Below are positions 45,582 through 56,946 of a DNA stretch of 64,000 bases, piece by piece; position 1 is the first letter of the stretch; the number at the start of each line of letters is the position of its first letter. The DNA comes from Laccaria trichodermophora (lineage: Eukaryota > Basidiomycota > Agaricomycetes > Agaricales > Hydnangiaceae): NCBI GenBank assembly GCA_018417955.1, contig JACTVC010000003.1, positions 682,001-746,000 of the forward strand, given 5' to 3'. The notes beneath the pieces are model-generated. The model saw only the letters and a program-made list of their open reading frames with translations, did no database searches and had not been told where the DNA came from. The position numbers and the translations under genes were made by a program.

Positions 45582-48404
45582 ATGTCGACGGCCTACCCAC
45601 TCCCTACAGGCCTTTCGCCGGCGACGGTCAAAAACACTGCTTCGCTGCTTCGGATCGTCGCACTCGCGCTTATTTCTGGCGCTGCTATCGCCTCTCGTTT
45701 GTTTGCTGTCGTCAATTTTGAAAGTATCATCCATGAATTGTGAGCATGCTATGTTTCTGGGATGGGCTTTCTACTGACAGCGTTGTGTAGCGATCCATGG
45801 TTTAATTAGTGAGTTTTTGGCACTTTCATTACCAAGAATTGGAGGTGACACTTCAGTTTGACGCAGTCGAGCGACAAAGGTGTTGGCTTCGAAGGGTTTC
45901 TATGTGCGTGCTGTCAAAGTCGTCCAAGTGTCGTGCTCATCAACTCAACAGGAATTCTGGAATTGGTTCGATCCCACTGCGTGGTACCCCCTCGGAAGGG
46001 TCGTTGGTGGAACCGTTTACCCAGGCTTGATGGCGACCAGTGGCGTCATCTACAACGCACTGCATGCTCTCAATCTACCTGTGGATATTAGAAATGTTTG
46101 TGTGCTCCTAGCACCTGGGTTTAGTGCGTTGACAGCATGGGCTACGTATATGTGAGTCTCAGTGGCAAGGATCATGCGAGTTTCAGCCTGACACCCTTCA
46201 TAGGCTTACAAAGGAAATGAAGGATGAAAGTGCAGGTCTTCTTGCGGCAGCCTTTATTGGAATCGTACCAGGCTATATCTCGCGTTCAGTGGCAGGTTCC
46301 TACGATAACGAAGCCATTGCCATCTTCCTCCTCATGTTCACCTTCTTCTGCTGGATCAAAGCGTTGAAGCAAGGGAGCGCATTGTTCGGTACCATCGCCG
46401 CAGTATTTTACTTCTACATGGTCGCAGCTTGGGGCGGATACGTGTTCATCACGAACATGATACCCCTGCACGCTCTCGTACTTATCCTCATGGGCCGGTT
46501 CTCTCACCGCCTCTACGTAGGGTACTCGTCCTGGTACGTTGTTGGGACTCTTGCGAGTATGCAAGTCCCCTTCGTTGGTTTCCAGCCTGTTAGCACCAGT
46601 GAGCATATGGGCGCACTCGGTGTCTTCGGTCTCCTTCAGATCGTAGCTTTCACTCAACTCGTTCGGTCGCACTTGTCATCTACACAATTCCGGAGTCTTC
46701 TCAATGTTGGCCTCATTGTTGTTGGTATCCTCGGAACCGCAGCCTTTGTTGGCCTGACGCTCAAGGGCACAATTGCGCCATGGACCGGCCGTTTCTACTC
46801 GCTCTGGGATACCGGTTACGCCAAAAAGTAGTTCTCTTTCAATTGCTTCCCCTGTCTTCTGCTGACTGTTTTACCTAGATACATCCCCATCATTGCCTCA
46901 GTCTCCGAACATCAACCGACAGCCTGGCCTTCCTTCTTCATGGATCTCCAATTCCTCATCTTCCTCTTCCCCGCTGGTGTCGTCATGTGCTTCCGCGAGC
47001 TTCGTGACGAGCATCTCTTTGTGATCATCTACGCCGTTATGGCCAGCTACTTCGCTGGGGTCATGGTCCGCCTTATGCTGACTCTTACCCCTGTTGTCTG
47101 CGTGGCTTCCGCAGTCGCTCTATCAACCTTATTGGATACTTATATTGATCCAACTGAACCCGATGTCGTTGAAGAGCATGTCCCTGCCCCCACTGATGCT
47201 ACGACATCTCCTGCTCAGGCTGTGACTACCCCAGCGACCACTTCCAAGAAGGCTAAGAAAGCTGCGGCTGCTGGTCCACCAGTCTCAAGTCCTCTCACCA
47301 ATCTCATCACAGCTACTTCGCCGGTGAAGAAGGGTAGTGCACCCCCGCCTAAAGGAATCTTCGGGATCGACGCTCGTCTTGTTGTAGTCCTCAACACCCT
47401 TAGCATGCTCTTCTTCTTCGTGTTCCATTGTACCTGGGTCACATCTAACGCGTACTCCTCACCCTCCGTCGTCTTGGCGTCGCAGAACCAAGACGGAAGT
47501 CAGCATATTATCGATGATTTCCGTGAGGCGTATTATTGGCTCAGGCAAAACACACCTGAGACGGCTGTCGTCATGAGTTGGTGGGATTATGGATATCAGA
47601 TCGCCGGTATGGCTGACCGGCCGACTTTGGTTGACAATAACACTTGGAATAACAGTAAGCCACTCCTCTTCTATTTGCATTTGCTAACGTCACTCTCGCC
47701 AGCCCACATTGCAACAGTTGGGAAGGCCATGTCAAGCTCTGAGGAGGTTGCCTACCCCATCCTCCGGAAGCACGATGTCGACTACGTTCTTGTCATCTTT
47801 GGTGGGCTTCTAGGCTATTCCGGTGACGACATCAACAAGTTTTTGTGGATGGTTCGGATTGCTCAAGGTGTTTGGCCCGACGAGATACAAGAACCCAATT
47901 ATTTCACCCCTCAGGGAGAATACAGAGTCGATGACCGCGCATCGCAGACGATGAAGGACAGTTTGATGTACAAAATGTCTTATTATCGGTGGGTGTTTTG
48001 ATCTTGCCCTGTGTTCTAGACAGCGATTGATGAGGGTTGCTTGATAGATTTGCGGAACTCTTTGGTGGCCAGCAAGCCACAGACAGGGTTCGCCAGCAAG
48101 TTCTGCCAAAAGTCGGACCTACATTGGATTATCTCGGTTAGTGACGTCGTCGTGCTCGATCTTGTGGGCGTTTGGACTAACGTTACCGTTGCTAGATGAG
48201 GCATTCACCTCAGAAAACTGGATCGTACGTCTTGAAACTCACTTTTTTGCACTTTGTCTGACTTTCCGCTTCTAGGTACGGATCTATCAGGTCAGGAAAG
48301 AGGACCCTCTGGGACGAGACTTAAAATCTGCGAATGCTTTCGAAAAGGGGAAGAAGCGGAAACGCAGTAAGCCACAACAAAGGCGGAGGGTGGCGGTCGC
48401 TTAA
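45582..48404 (+). CDS. STT3: Oligosaccharyltransferase catalytic subunit STT3
   Basis: Catalytic subunit of the ER oligosaccharyltransferase, which transfers the lipid-linked glycan to Asn-X-Ser/Thr. The start at ATG 45582 ([20 protein letters not shown]) leads through very small exons into [20 protein letters not shown], the conserved acidic loop. It continues with [20 protein letters not shown] and many TM segments. [14 protein letters not shown] holds the second acidic motif. The catalytic WWDYG lies in [18 protein letters not shown], followed by DNNTWNN. About eight introns, all short. A Ser/Ala/Pro/Lys-rich insert (about 47160-47350) in the cytosolic loop before the C-terminal domain is longer than in yeast. 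The basic tail [13 protein letters not shown] ends at TAA 48402-48404. Length is near the usual 720-760 residues. Confidence 0.95.
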
Positions 48405-48653
48405 AAAGTAGTGTAGATTTGGACGAGGCTGCTGGCCCCTGCATATGACGGGAGTATAAAAAGCTGTATTTCTTGAACATCCCCCGTCGAGGTGGAATAA
48501 GCATTGCAGAAGAGGATAGGTCTTGCAGATGTTCCTCTGTTACTTGCTTACCTAAGCCAACCTTCGCTTTCAACTTGTTCACACTGTCATCGACTCATTA
48601 CTCAGTACTCACGCCCATGTCAAGTTCTCGCGTCTAAAAACTCAATTAAAAAG

Positions 48654-50051
48654 ATGCAATTGGGTCTACGCGATGCTGGCTCAAGTGAAGGCCATATTCA
48701 CTGCCTTCCTTTTGAAATTTTATGCACCATTTTCAAGCTTTGCGGGTCAATTCTATTCGACCGCTTTGCAGCTCCTTATCCGTTCGAAGATCAGTTTGAT
48801 ATTTCAGATTTCATAGAGGACCACCTTTGGCCATGGGCGTTAGGACAAACATGCCGACGTTGGAGAGAAATAGTTCTCCACCTTCCTTCACTTTGGTCAA
48901 CCATCCATGTCAACCTCGGCGGACTCGATGGCGTTGCTGCGATACAAGAACAGACATCCAATTTTCGCCGGGTGCAGATATGTTTGCAGCGATCCACCCA
49001 GTCACCCCTCTACATACGCTTCAAGCGTGGTGTTGAGCCCATCGACAGTTGCACAGTCTTGGATCTCCTCACGTTGCATTCTCGGTGGTGGTATGACGTC
49101 GAGTTATACATACCCTCTTCCCTGTCTTTCAGCTTAGTCTTCACACTCAAAAATCGCATCCCTATTCTTCGCAACCTCACATACGGCAATCGCTCACCAA
49201 AGCGGTCGGTGACGAATGTCATGGACACGTTCATGACTGCTCCTTCTCTCTGTCAGATTAAAATAATCAATATTGGGCCTAAGAAAATGCCAGTGGATTG
49301 GCACAAGATCAATGACTATACGGGCCCCGTGAATGACAACGATTTCAACATATTTTTGGCAGCCCCGAACCTCGTCCGCTGCACCTTACCTTGGCTGACT
49401 TCTCGGTCGTCAACTATTCCCCCTCCATTAACCCAGTTGCGCGCACTCAGTTTTTACATCGACGGAAGATTGATGAAACCGTTAGACCAACTCACGTTAC
49501 CGGTTCTGGAAGACTTGCGCATTTGCATCTACTACCTGCTACCGAAGGGAGGTTTCGACGGCATCAGCTCCCTTCTCCAGCGTTCTTCGTGCACTCTCAA
49601 AGCCCTTCATCTGGACTTTAATCCCCTTCGCAGTCCAGGTTCACAAAGTGTGATGCGGTTGTTCGAAACCGTTCCGAAGCTTGAGAAGCTCACCATAGTT
49701 GCCTGTGAAACTATCTTTACCAACGAGATAGTCCGAAGGCTAGCTTTCCAGGACGACGGCCCCCAGCTTGACGTGTTACTCCCCCTATTAGACATACTGG
49801 GTTTCATCATTTATGATAAAGGGCCCTCAGACACGGCCCTGCCCATCTCCATGCTACAATCCAGAAGGCCAAATCTACCTATACCTAATGTGAACAACAC
49901 AGATCTTTGCCTCAGGCGTCTACGTGAAGTCAGGTTTCATGGACACACTACACATCTATCTGCCACAACAACTGCGGAACTGAATATCTTAGCAAGTAGC
50001 GACCTGGGTGTCGTAATCGAGCCACACTATCCCGGAATACCCCCCAACTAG
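48654..50051 (+). CDS. F-box protein (agaricomycete family), paralogue 2
   Basis: A single exon encodes 465 residues from ATG 48654 (MQLGLRDAGSSEGHIH); the open frame continues upstream to 48504 without an ATG. The F-box reads HCLPFEILCTIFKLCG and WPWALGQTCRRWREIVLHLP, followed by leucine-rich segments such as DQLTLPVLEDLRI. Its order of motifs and length match the gene at 20006: both have WPWxLGxTCRxWRxxVL, a VQICLQRS or VTICLQRS segment, and a WWYDVELYIP or RWYDVQLHMP segment. It is therefore a paralogue now separated by 27 kb. The likely role is substrate adaptor of an SCF ubiquitin ligase, with unknown target. Confidence 0.85.
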   Translation: MQLGLRDAGSSEGHIHCLPFEILCTIFKLCGSILFDRFAAPYPFEDQFDISDFIEDHLWPWALGQTCRRWREIVLHLPSLWSTIHVNLGGLDGVAAIQEQTSNFRRVQICLQRSTQSPLYIRFKRGVEPIDSCTVLDLLTLHSRWWYDVELYIPSSLSFSLVFTLKNRIPILRNLTYGNRSPKRSVTNVMDTFMTAPSLCQIKIINIGPKKMPVDWHKINDYTGPVNDNDFNIFLAAPNLVRCTLPWLTSRSSTIPPPLTQLRALSFYIDGRLMKPLDQLTLPVLEDLRICIYYLLPKGGFDGISSLLQRSSCTLKALHLDFNPLRSPGSQSVMRLFETVPKLEKLTIVACETIFTNEIVRRLAFQDDGPQLDVLLPLLDILGFIIYDKGPSDTALPISMLQSRRPNLPIPNVNNTDLCLRRLREVRFHGHTTHLSATTTAELNILASSDLGVVIEPHYPGIPPN

Positions 50052-51356
50052 ATTCTCATTGTACCCACCAGATGCCCGCATGCTTTCCTAAAAACAGACG
50101 ATCTGGTTCCATCCAGTCCTGCTTACGTGTGGAAAAAGGAGAGTTAGAAAAGCAAAGCAATAGATTCGCCCTTGTCGGATCAACTACCTTTACGCGCTGC
50201 TTATGCCTACAAGATATTTCTACCCACGGCGGGCGCTCTCTGAACCGTTAATCCCCGCGATCTCGATCATTTGACGCTCAATGAACACTGAATTGTTCCT
50301 GGCACCTGCGAGGCCAAAGACATTGCGAAGACATATACAAAATGGGACAATCACGATAAGACACAGTTGTTCAACGTGGAAAAGACATGAGGCCTCAACT
50401 GTCTACTGACGAAGCTCTCTTTTTTGCTAGTTGGGTCCGACACTCAATCTTATCACTGTCGCGAAACCGGCAATACTGGAGTGGGTCAATGTTTGCTGGG
50501 AGCTGAAGCCTGAGGCTGCGGCTCTCCCCCAATGATTTCTTATTAGAATGGTCTCGCCGCTGAAATTGAGTACAAACGTTTCTCAAACAGTTCCGAAGAT
50601 TGGCGTAAATTTGTCCCAACAAACGGCAATGCGGGGGTGTGCGCTGCTGAAAAGTTGAAGACCGTTGGGGTCGAAAGGAGAAAGGTCAACTGGGTAGGTG
50701 AGAGGTCATAAAGCCGGTGCGAGAATCCAAGGCCCGAGGGTCCAGACTCCAGGCTATCCGGACTTGACCAAGACATCAATATCAACCGCTCCGATGAAAT
50801 GAAAAAACTTCTGTTTGCAGTTAAGCAAAATATGCATTGACAATCTACCCATAAGTACCCTAGATACGTCGACGGACTGCAAGGACGCCACAAACCATTC
50901 TCGGCACTCGCTAGTCTGTGTGTGCATGGCTCCACGTCAAAAAGCACAATGTCCGATAAGGACTGCGAGTCCCTTGGCAGGCTTGGTCAATGGCTGGCAC
51001 AATGAAATTTGGTACGAGGTAGCTCTGGTATATGGCACTCAGAGCCTCATTCGCGATTCGAGTTTACTTTCTGGGAGCCGCTGTAACGGTGTGTTTACAA
51101 AGACTGGGTTGAGCTCAGCCTGATACTTGGGCTATTTTTAGAAATGATAACGATCACGTGATCAAATCTGTTCAGATTCCAGAACATCCAGTGCCACGGT
51201 ATCAGCCAATGAGAACTTCTCTCAGTCACCGTTGGCGCCTTACCAGCAACTTGGTGATGTCTTCTCCTTTTGATTTAGTTTCTCAAGCCCACGCATGGGA
51301 CCTTTTACGTACACCTACTGTCCTTGTCAAGAACCACCAGAGAGTACAGCAGAGCC
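50052..51356. other. Intergenic region
   Basis: About 1.3 kb without a convincing gene. Short frames on both strands lack motifs. The last few hundred bases must contain the permease promoter. A CACGTGATC word at about 51154 includes an E-box-like CACGTG, which is a weak observation. Confidence 0.4.
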
Positions 51357-53454
51357 ATGTCGGCGAAGAAGAACTACGAGACAGAAACTCAAGTAACGGC
51401 GATTGAACAGGATCGTTCGGATTCGTTTTCGTTGATTCGCGCCGACAATGCAAAACTTGCTGAACTTGGGTACAAGGCCGAATTCAGACGCGAATTTTCG
51501 GTAAGAGTACCATTTTTCTAAAGAACTACGAGAGACTGAAGTGAGGCATTCTGCAGCTATTGGAGACCGTCGCTTTTGCTTTCTCGATTATGGGGGTGAT
51601 AGCCTCCGTTACATCGACCTTGTCATTCGGCCTCATCAATGGTATGATCGATTGCTTTTCGTATGTTGCATGATGCTGAAGAATTCTAGGGGGACACGTT
51701 GGAATGGTTTTTGGCTGGCTAATACCGTCCCTGTTCGTGATGTTTGTTGCCCTTAGTATGGCAGAGATGGCTTCGTCGATGCCGTAAGCTCGTTCGTCTT
51801 GAAACCCTCATGCAAAATCATACATTTTTGCCAGTACAAGTGCCGGCCTGTATTACTTCTCGGCTAAGCTGGCGCCTCCAAAGTATGCACCTCTTGCAAG
51901 TTGGATAACAGGTGAGTGTCCATTCCCACATGTCCGAACGCGCGCTCATCGCTGAAACCTTCCCGCGTAGGATGGGCCAATGTAACCGGACAGATAACCC
52001 TAGTTTGCTCCATCGACTTTACATGCGCTCAGATGATCACCACGGCCATCGCAGTCCAGACCAACGGGGCTGTGATTATGTCTTCTGGCGCAACATTTGG
52101 AATTCTCCTGGCCATTTTGTTTGCTCATGGTGTCGTCTGCTCGGCATCAACTAGTTTCTTGGCTAGGTTGAATTTATTATATGTTCTCATCAATGGAAAG
52201 TACTCATCGTTCGTTTGTCAACTCGACATTGATTCTTTCAAATAGTGGGGACAACCATTGCTGCAATCATTGCCCTACTCGTCGTTTCTGGCGATAAAAA
52301 GGTGTCGACGGCTGATGCATTCACACTGTTCGAAAATAACTCGGGGTGGAAGAGTGGTCAGTTCCTTCGCCTTTCCACTTCCGTTTTGTAACCGCCTAGA
52401 TTTAGATGGTTGGGCATTCATGTTGGCTTTCACTGCACCAATGTGGACATTGACAGGGTGTATGTCGCTTTTGATTCCAATTGAACACTTCCTTACCCAT
52501 GCATAAATAGACGACTCTGCTGCTCACATTTCCGAAGAAATAGCAGGTGCCGCTAAAGCAGCGCCCATTGCAATTTTGGTTGGCGTCGGTGCAACCGCAG
52601 GATTTGGATGGCTCCTTCTCATTGCGACCTCATTTGTGATTACGTCCGTAAGTGACCTCCTCGGGACAAACCTTCCCCTTCCAATGGGTCAAGTATTTCT
52701 CAACGTCCTTGGGAAACGTGGAATGCTTGCACTCTGGTCCTTGATTATTGTTGTCCAAGTGCGTTTCGCCTTCCAATGCAGATCTTACGCTGAATTAGAT
52801 GAAAGTTTGTGACTGGAGCGGCGCAGCTTGTTGATGCTTCGCGTGTAGTATTTGCCTTCGCTCGGGATAACGCCCTTCCAGGCTCTCGTTATCTGAAGAG
52901 GGTAAACCACTCTACACAGACACCCGTCAATGCTGTTTGGTTTGTCGTTGTCATTTCGGCCATCTGCGGCGTACTGGGATTTTCGGCGACTGCTTTTAAT
53001 TCTCTTGCGAGGTTGGCATCTAAAGATTCAGTTTTTTGGCCTGCTCTCACGTCTCACATCCCCTCCTAGCGCATCAGTGATTGGACTTTACACATCATAC
53101 GCGGCTCCTATCTTCCTCAGAATCACTTCAGGCAGGGACAAGCTCAAGCCTGGGCCGTTCACGCTTGGGCGTTGGGCAGTCCCTGTCGGGGCAATCGCAG
53201 TCGCATGGGTCGCATTTATTGTTGTCGTGTTATTCTTTCCCCCAGGACAGACCATAGATGCTAAAGAGATGAGTATGTGTATTAACGCCATCTCCACATT
53301 TTTCAAGCTGACTGGGGGCTAAGATTATGCCGTTGTGATTATCATGGGTGTTTTCATATTTGCTTCCGCATCTTGGGTGCTGTCAGCCCACAAATGGTTC
53401 CACGGACCCGTTCGAAACATAGATGACGATGGCGAAGAGAAGACTTCCATGTAA
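51357..53454 (+). CDS. APC-superfamily amino acid / GABA / choline-type permease
   Basis: Plasma-membrane or vacuolar proton-driven permease of the fungal ACT family (Uga4/Hnm1-like); the substrate cannot be read from sequence. ATG 51357 gives MSAKKNYETETQVTAIEQDR and an N-terminal hydrophilic tail with ELGYKAEFRREFS. The membrane core follows with IMGVIASVTSTLSFGLINGG, MAEMASSMPTSAGLYYFSAK, and WTLTGYDSAAHISEEIAGAA, the landmark of this family. ASRVVFAFARDNALPGS is next, and the gene ends with ASWVLSAHKWFHGPVRNIDD at TAA 53452-53454. About eleven short introns are needed, some exons being very small. About twelve TM segments can be counted and no disruption was found. A MITE lies 111 bp beyond the stop. 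Confidence 0.88.
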
Positions 53455-53565
53455 GTAGGGCCGTTTTACGCATGGGTAGTTTTCGGATGGTTTGGCCTAT
53501 GATTGTCATCTGTCGGGTTCCTCGGGTCATCGTTGTATGAGTATATACTTTTTTTATTGTTTCTA

Positions 53566-54110
53566 CAGTCGAAACCCTCGTAACCCATGCCCCATAACCC
53601 CTGAAATCCCATGCCATTATGGATCCACCGAGTTGGTGGGCAAGGATTTACACACCATAACCCATAAGTCCGTGATAACGCATAGCCCTTGGGCCTTGGG
53701 TCTTGGTGGGCAAAACCCATAGGTTTTGGACCCTAAGTTAGGGTTATACCTACCAAAAATGGTCATAGAAACTGGTATTTTTCACTTTTTTTTCATTGAT
53801 GCTAATAAAATCTACCCCTACTGATTGCCAAATTCTCTGAAATCAACCTGCAATGCCCCTCCTCCCCAGATCAAGCTACCCTCAATCATGAAGTCAACAC
53901 TGTTGAGTAGAAATACGTCAATGATGACTTGTCCCAGCGGTGCTGATTGTTTTCCTTGCAGTCCAGCAAACAAAGAAAATTAGATTTTCGCGAAATTTCC
54001 ATGCTTTTTTTGAGCGCTTGCTTTTTTCCCACCCCCTCCAACCCATAACCTCCGAAAACCCATAGGCTGGACTGTCCACGGAAGGGTATGGGTTAAGAGG
54101 GTTTCGACTG
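53566..54110. mobile_element. 545-bp MITE with CAGTCGAAACCC ends and TA duplication
   Basis: The left end CAGTCGAAACCCTCGTAACC and the right-end complement CAGTCGAAACCCTCTTAACC are near-perfect inverted repeats extending to CCCAT. TA flanks both ends (53564-53565 and 54111-54112). This is the pattern of Tc1/mariner superfamily, pogo/Fot1-like non-autonomous elements. The interior has further CCCATA/TATGGG words and no coding frame. Confidence 0.85.
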
Positions 54111-54112
54111 TA

Positions 54113-54718
54113 GATCAAAAAGTTGGTTGGCAGATTTGGTTAGCAGTTTTCCCCTGACCAGGTGTGGCCGTTTGACGTTTGACATGGAAGATCGGAGAAT
54201 GTGTTACGGCAAGTTACGGCACTGGCAGGTTACGGCATACACACTCGATCGATCATCGACCCTAGCTCGACAATCTCCCTTGCTGTCGGATGGCAACTTG
54301 ATCTTTGACAAAATCTTTTATCAACAACAAAACGTTGCTGTAGATCCACGCGATATATATGTAAAAGTGGTAGCTCCGCGTTGAGAAGCACTTAGCGCTG
54401 TATACATGATACACAACGAGTACTATGGACAACCTATCATCCGGGAAGAAAGCTTTTTGACACAAATTTGAAAAGGGGCTGAAGGTTTTTCGCTCGCAAG
54501 GAACCCCTAAGATTCACTGCCAATCATGGTGCGCAGAGAAATTTGAAACTTCTTTAAAATCGTTATAGTTACAAATAAAATGAACATCAAGTCTGTCAAT
54601 ACGAAGGACACCAAGCAAGATCCATCTATCGGCGGCTTGCTACGAAGAGGAAAAAAAAGGAAAGGACGACACAAATGGACGAGACCACCAAAGGTTTCGC
54701 GAACTGAAGCATAGTTGT
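54113..54718. other. Intergenic region
   Basis: About 600 bp between the MITE and the 3' end of the ureohydrolase gene. No gene is seen; GTTACGGCA occurs three times in 54203-54240. Confidence 0.4.
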
Positions 54719-56503
54719 TCACCCAACGACAGCCTTACCTAACGGGGTTTTCGCCATGACGCTGAGTACCTCAAAAAGGACCTGTGCAAAAATACATCAA
54801 CAACCCATTTTAAGGAGATCAAAATAATAGATCTTACATCCGCTGCAGCCTGTTATTATAATAAATCATCAAGGCGCGTAGATCTGGTTAAATACGGAAA
54901 GTCTCACCATAGTAGTGAGCTCGGCGTTCGTATCGTATGCGGGGGCGACTTCGACGATATCAGCCGACACAATACGGAGTCCGTCAAGACCTCGAAGGAT
55001 GGTCCTGAGCTCGCGAGTTGACCAGCCTCCTGTTTCCGGCGTCCCGGTAGCCGGTGCAAAAGCAGGGTCTATGGAGTCAATCTGATGGAAAACGTGCCTC
55101 CAATTAGTAAGAAAACGAGGATTGAAAACGAGGCAGAGATTCTGACATCAATGGATAGATAGACGGGGTTATCGCCGACTGTGTCTCGTATCTTCTTGAC
55201 GATACCATCCGTACCTAATTGAATGCCGATAAGACAAAGGTGAAAGTTGCCTCGTAATATTTTGACCAACCAATTGTGTCAATTTCGCGAGCTTCAATCC
55301 GTTGAAAACCAGAAGCGTCGTCGTTTACATAGTCCTCGAGGCTGGAGAGCGTTGTTCTGATCGCTCCGTGCTGTAAAGAACGAACTAGGATCAAAGCTCT
55401 CGGAACGGCATAGATGTAAAAATAAAAAGGAGGGGTCAAAAAAAAATGAAGGGACTTGCAATGGATGTTCCGTTCTTAATTAACCCCTCTTGGCTAGCCC
55501 AATAAAAGTAGGTACCGTGATTAATGGCGGCCTGGGCTGATGGTGCTCCTCCAAAAATGGAGGGCTTCCAGGTATCTGTAGTCAACACGTTAAGGAAAAT
55601 GGGAACAACTGAATGAGAACAAACAATACCGAGGTGTGAGTCGAAGTGAATGACCGAAATCGGGCCATAGACTGAGTGAATAGAACGAAGTATAGGGAGG
55701 ACGATGGTGTGGTCGCCACCAAGAGTAATAATTCGAGGATGGTGCCCTCCATCAAGAGAGATGGGGACGAGTTTCTCCCCAGTGAGCGAGTCGTTACCCA
55801 AAGGAGAGAAAGTCTCGCGTTGAAGCAATGCCTTGTGACCCTCCTCGATTTGCTGGATAGCAAATTGGTTGTCGTACGGCCTTGAATCATCTTATGTCAC
55901 TCCAGGAACGCCAAGATATCCGTCCACTTACGTGACAGGAATATCGCCGCAATCTACTACCCTGAGACCGGAATTGAAGGGGTTGACTTGCAGAGGAACG
56001 TTGTATCCGCCATACAACGTCAAACGACGTGAACCTGCGCGTATTCCGGCTAGGTCTATGGATCAATACGAGAAAACTGAGCTAAAAACAAAGGGCCAAC
56101 CTGGGCCGAACCGAGCTCCGGGCCTGTAACTGGTCCCGGTGTCCTGCAGATCATGTTCAGTAAACAACAGGTCCAATCACACAAGAAAACTCTTACAAAT
56201 GGTGCTCCGATGAAAGCGATGTCAAAAGGAACGTGGCTCTCTCTCGTAAGACACTGAACCCATGGCAGTTTGGCGAATGTCGTAATGCCAGAAAAAATCG
56301 CGTCCGCCGTTACTGCCACGCAAGAAATTTAAAGATAGCCATCCACAGATAATTATCGACTCACCTTCGCCGGTTAAGCTACGATAAACTGGTTGGAAAG
56401 GGAATCTAACGTATTCCAAAGGAGCCTGATTATTGTGGTCATCGTGGTCATGAGCAACGACTGAGGAGAAAATCGCAACAGCAACTAGAAAGAGGGATAC
56501 CAT
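54719..56503 (-). CDS. Secreted agmatinase-like ureohydrolase
   Basis: Mn-dependent ureohydrolase of the arginase/agmatinase family. It starts at ATG 56503 with [20 protein letters not shown], a clear signal peptide, so the enzyme enters the secretory pathway rather than the cytosol. Metal-binding and family motifs: FIGAPFD then GARFGP, LGGDHTI, HFDSHLD (His-x-Asp-x-His-x-Asp) and [13 protein letters not shown]. The loop [10 protein letters not shown] is typical of agmatinase rather than arginase. It ends [13 protein letters not shown] with the stop at 54719. About ten introns, all canonical. Substrate (agmatine or another guanidino compound) is inferred. It is divergent from the MATE gene. 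Confidence 0.88.
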
Positions 56504-56946
56504 GTCCACTGGTAAAATGATGCTTTCCTCGACCTACCTCCTGGTTATAAATGAATGGCCACGGGAAAATTGTGCTGGAAAAGATAACAACCCTAAAATG
56601 TGAACCTCATGACTATCCGTGATGGGCAGTCATGATAAGGAGGGAACCAAGTGTATGGGTATGACGCGAGGCGTGTTTCGCCTTGAGGCGATGGGTACCG
56701 CGACATATGTGTCAGGGAGGCCACCCACACCTTGCCAAACTATCGAGATTCAGAGGCGCAAACACGTCAAGTGACGCAGCACAGGCAAAAATTGCAATGC
56801 CGATCGATCTAAGTGGGTTTGAGCTTAGCAAGAAATGCCAGTGGAGGGCAAACCTACCTTAGCAGGTTAAAAGCTGGACCGAAAGGTGGAAGAAATTTTT
56901 TTAAGCTACGACCAACTTGGCGTTGGACTGATCAAGCTCAAGCCCC
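56504..56946. promoter_or_regulatory. Divergent intergenic region ureohydrolase / MATE exporter
   Basis: 443 bp separate the two start codons, so this holds both promoters. No specific element is identified. Confidence 0.4.
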
